Notes under the pieces: model-generated
The model's input: only the letters and a program-made list of their open reading frames with translations
Databases searched by the model: none
What the model was told of the DNA's origin: nothing
Part shown: in pieces, positions 6,951 through 11,122 of the stretch
How the letters are laid out: each line of letters opens with the position of its first letter
Numbering within the stretch: position 1 is the first letter of the stretch
Position numbers and translations under genes: made by a program
NCBI GenBank assembly: GCA_003141795.1
Contig: PLNO01000018.1
Coordinates: forward strand, 1 to 11,122
Reading direction: 5' to 3'
DNA: 11,122 nucleotides
Source: Spirochaetaceae bacterium
Lineage (GTDB): Bacteria > Spirochaetota > Spirochaetia > SZUA-6 > Fen-1364

Positions 6951-8251
6951 GCTCACGCTTCGTTCTGTTCTTCACGCGGAGGATGCTCAGGGGGAAGGCG
7001 GGGACGGCGCGCTACCTCCGAGGATCCATCCTCGGCATCGCGGTGAGCCTCGTGCCGCTCATCGTCGTGATGGAGGTGTCCACGGGCATGATCGAGGGCA
7101 TCACGCAGCGCCTGCTCGAGGTGGGCACCTATCATCTGCAATTGCCGTTGCCGTCCACCACGGATCCGGCAACGCTTTCGCGGATCGCCGACAGCGTGGG
7201 ACGCGTGCCCGGCGTGGTGGCCTCCGTGCCGGAGCGCCAGGGAACGGCCATGGTGCTCTCGAAGTCATCTGCGACCGGTGTGAGCCTGCGCTTCGTTCCT
7301 CCCGACGTCTTTTCCCGTGACGCGGGGCTTCGCTCCTACGTCACGATCCGATCGGGCACGGCCGACCTTTCCCGCCCCGACTCCGTCCTCCTGAGCGCCG
7401 CAATGGCGGGCAAGCTCGGCGTCTCGGCGGGCGACCCGGTCACGCTCCTCACGACGTGGAGCGCGTCCATCAGCGGCCCGCCGCGTCTGACCGTCGTGAG
7501 TGTCTCGGGGATCTACGAGACGGGGTATCAGGAGCTCGATGCGGGGCTTGCCTACGCGCCGCTGGCGCTGGCGGACCGCATCCTCTCACCGCGTGTCGGA
7601 CGGGCGCTCGTCGGGGTCAAGGTGAGCGAGCCTTTCGGAAACCTCGCCGGCATCGAACGCGGCGTTGTCGAGGCCGCCGGCGGCGACGTGAGGGTCGCGA
7701 GCTGGCGGGAGATCGAATACGCGCGGCTTTCCGGTTTTCGCACCACCAAGGCGCTGCTCCTGTTCATCATGGCGCTCGTCGTGATCGTCGCATCGGTGAA
7801 CGTCTCCTCCTCCGTGCTGATGATCCTCTTCGAGAGGAGGCACGACATGGGGATCCTCAAGAGCGTCGGCGCCGGTCCGGGATCGCTCTCCTTCGCGTTC
7901 CTCCTTGCGGGGCTGTGCACGGGGTTGCTCGGGACGGTTGCCGGCATTGCATCTGGACTTCTCGTCGCGGTCAACATCAACGAGGTGATCGCCGGGGCGA
8001 GCTGGCTGGTGAACAGGGTACTGGACGGCGTCTCGTTCGTCGTGACCTCGTTCGTGCCTTCTGCGCCGCATCTGGGCAGTTTCACCCTTTTCAACAGCGC
8101 CTACTACCTCACGAAGATCCCGATACGCATCAATGCGGGGGAAGTGATCGCCGCGGCGGCCGCTACGCTCCTGCTTTCAGCGGTTGCCTCCTATATTCCG
8201 GCGGCTCGGGCTGCCAGAACACGGCCTCTGGATATCCTCCGCAAGGTCTGA
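6947..8251 (+). CDS. LolC/LolE-family lipoprotein-releasing ABC permease (second copy)
   Basis: This is a 434-residue partner of the first permease, with the same architecture. Helix 1 is at about 26-46, the periplasmic MacB-like domain at about 48-262, and helices 2-4 at about 266-291, 315-343 and 396-418. Equivalent landmarks in the two proteins are ISSYHLQ and GTYHLQL after helix 1, VPPDLFSRD and VPPDVFSRD in the periplasmic domain, FQTGYLDFD and YETGYQELD, VNVNEVFAG and VNINEVIAG after helix 3, and YLSKIPFHI and YLTKIPIRI before helix 4. They are clear paralogues that have diverged strongly elsewhere, so a heteromeric exporter is likely. The coupling region here is ERRHDMGILKSVG. The ATG at 6947 overlaps the lolD stop; only a distant AGGGG is seen upstream, so translation is probably coupled. 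This is the last gene of the left-hand cluster. Confidence 0.9.
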   Translation: MSSRFVLFFTRRMLRGKAGTARYLRGSILGIAVSLVPLIVVMEVSTGMIEGITQRLLEVGTYHLQLPLPSTTDPATLSRIADSVGRVPGVVASVPERQGTAMVLSKSSATGVSLRFVPPDVFSRDAGLRSYVTIRSGTADLSRPDSVLLSAAMAGKLGVSAGDPVTLLTTWSASISGPPRLTVVSVSGIYETGYQELDAGLAYAPLALADRILSPRVGRALVGVKVSEPFGNLAGIERGVVEAAGGDVRVASWREIEYARLSGFRTTKALLLFIMALVVIVASVNVSSSVLMILFERRHDMGILKSVGAGPGSLSFAFLLAGLCTGLLGTVAGIASGLLVAVNINEVIAGASWLVNRVLDGVSFVVTSFVPSAPHLGSFTLFNSAYYLTKIPIRINAGEVIAAAAATLLLSAVASYIPAARAARTRPLDILRKV

Positions 8252-8265
8252 GGCCAGCACTGGCC
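8252..8265 (+). terminator. Short inverted repeat after the Lol genes, possible weak terminator
   Basis: GGCCAG and CTGGCC form a perfect inverted repeat with a two-base centre, or a 5-bp stem with a GCAC loop, directly after the permease stop codon. Only three T residues follow (8267-8269), so it lacks a proper U-tract. It could be a weak terminator, a protein-binding site or neither. A second palindrome, GGGTACCC, lies at 8274-8281. Confidence 0.3.
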
Positions 8266-8286
8266 GTTTGCCGGGGTACCCACGCA

Positions 8287-8322
8287 TAGAATTCAAAACC
8301 CTTATTATGTATACTCTATCGT
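8287..8322 (+). promoter_or_regulatory. Probable promoter for mcsA-mcsB-clpC
   Basis: From about 8286 to 8320 the sequence becomes AT-rich against a GC-rich background. TATACT at 8310-8315 is a good sigma-70 -10 match; TATTAT at 8303-8308 is an alternative. No convincing -35 hexamer is seen at the expected distance (TAGAAT at 8287-8292 would give a 17-base spacer). I find no CtsR direct heptad repeat and no CIRCE inverted repeat. With the TATACT box, transcription would begin only about 4-6 bases before the mcsA ATG. Confidence 0.5.
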
Positions 8323-8326
8323 AGCC

Positions 8327-8821
8327 ATGAAATGCGAAATCTGCGGCCTGAGGGATGCGGTCATACATATCAGGCAGATACAAAAGGAGCTCGTGCACGA
8401 GCTGCACATCTGCGAAGAGTGCGCGCAGGAGAAGGGTCTGATCCGTGAGGAAGACTCCGAGCTGCCCATTGCGAACCTTCTCTCGGGGCTGCTGGAGGGC
8501 AAGGACGTCGTCGGCGCCGGGGATGTGAAGGAGTCGTGCCCGAAGTGCGGAATGAAGGCATCGGAGTTCCGCAAGCAGGGCAAGCTCGGGTGCCCGGAAT
8601 GCTTCATCGCGTTCGAAAAGGACGTCCGTGCCATCATTTCACAGATGGCGTCCCGTCCGCGACATACGGGCAAGCCGCCGCTCACGCTCGTCGTTGACCC
8701 TGCGGCAACGCTAAAAACCGAAGGAATCCGTGAAGAACTACGGGGAGCCGTTGAACGGGAGGAATATGAGCTTGCCGCCCAGTTGCGCGACAGGCTGAGG
8801 GAGATGGAAGCGGATGTTTGA
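8327..8821 (+). CDS. mcsA: McsA, zinc-binding activator of the protein arginine kinase McsB
   Basis: This 164-residue protein has four CxxC pairs: Cys3/Cys6, Cys29/Cys32, Cys71/Cys74 and Cys89/Cys92. They form two treble-pair zinc sites, as in Bacillus McsA. A UVR (UvrB/UvrC-type) motif follows at about 133-164, with the typical REELRGAVEREEYELAAQLRDR pattern split around residue 150. In Firmicutes, McsA binds and stimulates McsB and may sense thiol or metal stress. The start is fixed by family alignment: the first CxxC begins at residue 3, as in known McsA proteins. No Shine-Dalgarno is visible before the ATG, and the likely promoter is very close, so the message may be leaderless. It overlaps mcsB by 8 bases. 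Confidence 0.93.
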   Translation: MKCEICGLRDAVIHIRQIQKELVHELHICEECAQEKGLIREEDSELPIANLLSGLLEGKDVVGAGDVKESCPKCGMKASEFRKQGKLGCPECFIAFEKDVRAIISQMASRPRHTGKPPLTLVVDPAATLKTEGIREELRGAVEREEYELAAQLRDRLREMEADV

Positions 8822-9911
8822 GTTCACCGGTCTGGGCGACATGAAGGGTTGGATGCGCGCGCCTGCAGTCGGGGACCCGGCAAACCTCACGCCGGAACCG
8901 CCGGGGACGGTCGTCATTTCCAGCCGGGTCCGGCTCGCCCGCAACCTCTCCCAGTATCCGTACCCGGGCCGCTGCCCGGCGGACCAGGAGGAGGAATGCC
9001 GGGAGCGGATCATCTCGGCTTTCCGCGGGTTGCCGAATGCGGAAGATTTTGCGATCATCTACATGGACGAGCTTTCCTCGCTGGAACGGCGGATCCTCTT
9101 CGAAAGAAACCTCATTTCCCAGGGTTACTCGATAGAGAAGCACAGGGCCATGGTTCTGAGCGCGGACGAGTCCGTTGCGGGGATCATCGGAGACGAGGAT
9201 CACCTCCGCCTTGTCGGTATTCAGAGCGGGGCGGGGCTCGAGTCGCTCCTGGGACGCCTTGACACCCTCGACTCGAAGCTGGAAGAGTCCCTGCCGTATG
9301 CGGTCTCCCCCGAATGGGGTTATCTCAACACCGCAATCACGAACCTCGGTACGGGGCTGAAAGCTTCAATGATGCTTCACCTGCCCGCATTGGCGATGAG
9401 CGGGCTCATCAAAAGGGCCGTCAAGGCATCGGCGCAGCTCGGTTTGTCCATCCGCGGATTTTACAGCGAGAGCATGGAATCCCTGGGGGACATGTACATC
9501 ATTGCCAATGAGATCACCATCGGCCTGGCCGAGAAGGAGATCATCGGCAACCTGGCCCGCATCGCGGTCCAGCTTGCCGGCTATGAAACCAGGACACGGG
9601 AGGAATTGATGGAGAAACGTCGGGTGGACATCGAGGATCGGGTGTTCAGGGCCTGGGGCCTGCTCACCTGGTGCCGCTACGTCACCCATCGTGAAGCGAT
9701 CGAGGCGCTCTCAGCGCTCCGGCTCGGGGTATCCCTGGGTCTCATCAATTCAGTGGATGCCTCCACGATCACCGCGCTCCTTTTCCTTTCACAAAAATCC
9801 CACATCCAGCGGGTGCTCCAGTCCCAGGCGGATTCGGTGGACGGCAAGCTCATCGATTACACCAGGGCCAAGATCATCCGTGAAGCGCTGACGCAGGCGA
9901 GGGAGGGCTGA
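8814..9911 (+). CDS. mcsB: McsB, protein arginine kinase (with altered signature residues)
   Basis: McsB belongs to the phosphagen-kinase fold. In Firmicutes it phosphorylates arginines on proteins, marking them for ClpCP. The 365-residue length is normal. SSRVRLARN at 36-44 is the nucleotide-binding start motif. The substrate-side motif NEEDH reads GDEDH at 126-130, keeping the Glu equivalent to catalytic Glu225 of arginine kinase (Glu128 here). The second catalytic Glu is kept (Glu219 in [10 protein letters not shown]). The motif usually CPTNVGTGLRAS reads [12 protein letters not shown] at 174-185, so the conserved Cys is Ala174 and the Arg is Lys183. The C-terminal phospho-arginine-sensing RDxxRA reads IDYTRA at 347-352. 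It could be an active variant or a partly degenerate enzyme. The ATG at 8814 has AGGGAGA about 10 bases upstream; ATG at 8841 is a less likely start. Confidence 0.93.
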   Translation: MFEFTGLGDMKGWMRAPAVGDPANLTPEPPGTVVISSRVRLARNLSQYPYPGRCPADQEEECRERIISAFRGLPNAEDFAIIYMDELSSLERRILFERNLISQGYSIEKHRAMVLSADESVAGIIGDEDHLRLVGIQSGAGLESLLGRLDTLDSKLEESLPYAVSPEWGYLNTAITNLGTGLKASMMLHLPALAMSGLIKRAVKASAQLGLSIRGFYSESMESLGDMYIIANEITIGLAEKEIIGNLARIAVQLAGYETRTREELMEKRRVDIEDRVFRAWGLLTWCRYVTHREAIEALSALRLGVSLGLINSVDASTITALLFLSQKSHIQRVLQSQADSVDGKLIDYTRAKIIREALTQAREG

Positions 9912-9915
9912 CGCC
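9901..9915 (+). promoter_or_regulatory. Ribosome binding site for clpC
   Basis: GGGAGGG at 9901-9907 lies 8 bases before the ATG at 9916, overlapping the last codons of mcsB. This is the strongest Shine-Dalgarno in the right-hand cluster, fitting a need for more ClpC than McsA or McsB. Confidence 0.65.
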
Positions 9916-11122
9916 ATGTTCAAAGGACTCACTCAGCGGGCACAGAAGGTGCTCACGATTCTCGCTCAAGAGGAAGCCAAGCGCTTCCATTCCGACCAGC
10001 TCCTTCCGGAGCACATCATCCTCGCCCTTTTGAAGGACGGGGAGGGGGTGGCGGTCAAGGCGCTCCTGCGCATCAAGATCGATGCCTCCGAGATGCAGGC
10101 GGAAATCGAAAAGAGCCTCCCCAAGGGCAAGGGCGGGCTCATCCTCGGCGACGTCCCCCCGTCAAAGCGCGGGCAGAAGATCCTCGAAGACTCCGCCGAA
10201 GAGGCCCGCAACATGGGCCACGAATACATCGGCACCGAGCATCTGCTCCTGGCGGCCATCAAGGAGCAGGGGAGCATCGTGGCGCGCTACCTCGCGCGAT
10301 ACAACATCACGCCCAACGGGCTGCGGGAGGCGATCCTCCAGATCAGCGGCACGGGCGACTACAAGGGCGGATCCCCTGCCCAGTCGGCCAAGAGAAAGCC
10401 GGCGACACCCACGAAGAAGCCGACCCCGACGCTCGACGAGTTCGGCAGGGACCTCACCGCCTTCGCCCGGGAGAACAAGCTGAACCCCGTGATCGGCCGG
10501 TCCAAGGAGATCCAGCGGGTCATCCAGATCCTCGCCCGCCGCACGAAGAACAACCCCGTTCTCATCGGAGAGCCGGGGGTCGGAAAGACGGCGATCGTGG
10601 AAGGCCTCGCGCAGAAGATCATCGACGGCACCGTGCCGGAGGTGCTCGTGGGCAAGCGCGTCCTCACCCTGGATCTTGCATCCCTCGTGGCGGGCACGAA
10701 GTACCGCGGGGAGTTCGAGGAGAGGCTCAAGAGGGTGATGAAGGAGATCCTCGGGGCGGGCAACGTGGTGCTGTTCATAGACGAGCTGCATACGATCATC
10801 GGCGCAGGCGGCGCGGAGGGGGCGATCGACGCCTCCAACATGCTGAAGCCCGCCCTGTCCCGCGGTGAGCTGCAGTGCATCGGCGCCACGACGCTGAACG
10901 AGTACAAGAAGCACATCGAGAAGGACGCGGCGCTGGAGCGCAGGTTCCAGCCCATCTACGTGAGCGAGCCCTCGGTGGACGAAACGGTGGAGATCCTCAA
11001 GGGGATCAAGAAGAACTACGAAGACCACCATCACGTCGTGTATACGCAGGCGGCCGTCGAGGCTGCCGCAACCCTGTCCCGACGCTACGTCACCGAGCGC
11101 TTCCTGCCGGACAAGGCCATCG
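9916..11122 (+). CDS. clpC: ClpC-type AAA+ unfoldase, 3'-truncated by the window edge
   Basis: ClpC unfolds substrates and feeds them to the ClpP protease. The frame runs open to the window end (402 codons visible), covering the N domain and most of the first AAA+ module. The N domain holds two Clp-N repeats (about 3-70 and 78-145). A Lys/Pro/Thr-rich linker follows (about 149-173). AAA-1 motifs are Walker A GEPGVGKT at 218-225, pore loop KYRG at 262-265, Walker B VVLFIDE at 284-290, sensor GATT at 323-326 and arginine finger ERR at 341-343. Linker-to-AAA similarity to Bacillus ClpC is high ([25 protein letters not shown]). Placement after mcsAB supports ClpC over ClpA or ClpB. Glu32 and Glu108 match the two ClpC glutamates reported to bind phospho-arginine. 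The M domain and AAA-2 are beyond the window. Confidence 0.96.
   Translation, partial: MFKGLTQRAQKVLTILAQEEAKRFHSDQLLPEHIILALLKDGEGVAVKALLRIKIDASEMQAEIEKSLPKGKGGLILGDVPPSKRGQKILEDSAEEARNMGHEYIGTEHLLLAAIKEQGSIVARYLARYNITPNGLREAILQISGTGDYKGGSPAQSAKRKPATPTKKPTPTLDEFGRDLTAFARENKLNPVIGRSKEIQRVIQILARRTKNNPVLIGEPGVGKTAIVEGLAQKIIDGTVPEVLVGKRVLTLDLASLVAGTKYRGEFEERLKRVMKEILGAGNVVLFIDELHTIIGAGGAEGAIDASNMLKPALSRGELQCIGATTLNEYKKHIEKDAALERRFQPIYVSEPSVDETVEILKGIKKNYEDHHHVVYTQAAVEAAATLSRRYVTERFLPDKAI

Noticed and set aside
8286..8319. ATAGA and TCTAT inverted arms flanking the mcsA promoter
   Set aside because: Only 5 bp each and 24 bases apart in an AT-rich stretch; likely chance.

Overview
The window is a dense, all-plus-strand bacterial chromosome segment. 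It is clearly GC-rich, with G or C at most third codon positions. It contains no mobile element, tRNA, rRNA or CRISPR array. The gene set (release factor 2, SRP receptor, a LolCDE-type lipoprotein exporter, then mcsA-mcsB-clpC) points to a diderm bacterium with an outer membrane that also has the protein-arginine-phosphorylation system best known from Firmicutes. The FtsY / repeat protein / Lol cluster and the PEGA-domain protein with C-terminal membrane helices suggest a GC-rich member of the Spirochaetota. This assignment is an inference from gene content and style; no decisive taxonomic marker is present.

Region 1 (1-8251) is a chain of eight genes that overlap or nearly touch: prfB (5' end cut off by the window), a stand-alone CheY-like receiver, a secreted tandem-PEGA protein with two C-terminal membrane helices, ftsY, a secreted YD/RHS-like repeat protein, a LolC/E-type permease, lolD, and a second LolC/E-type permease. 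Apart from a 13-base gap before ftsY, every junction overlaps by 1 to 26 bases, so this reads as one translationally coupled operon. The theme from ftsY onward is envelope biogenesis: delivery of nascent proteins to the membrane, then extraction of lipoproteins from the inner membrane. The function of the repeat protein lodged between these steps is unknown.

Region 2 (8252-8326) is the only real non-coding gap. It holds a short GC-rich inverted repeat, an 8-base palindrome and an AT-rich promoter-like stretch just in front of the mcsA start.

Region 3 (8327-11122) is mcsA, mcsB and the 5' part of clpC. In Firmicutes these follow the repressor gene ctsR; here ctsR is not next to them. McsB deviates from the usual phosphagen-kinase signatures, with the active-site Cys replaced by Ala and a nearby Arg by Lys. 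The ClpC N-domain nevertheless keeps the two glutamates known to bind phospho-arginine.

The points most worth a second look are the McsB deviations, the RF2 programmed frameshift heptamer at the extreme left edge, the periodic repeat protein before the Lol exporter, and the apparently leaderless mcsA.
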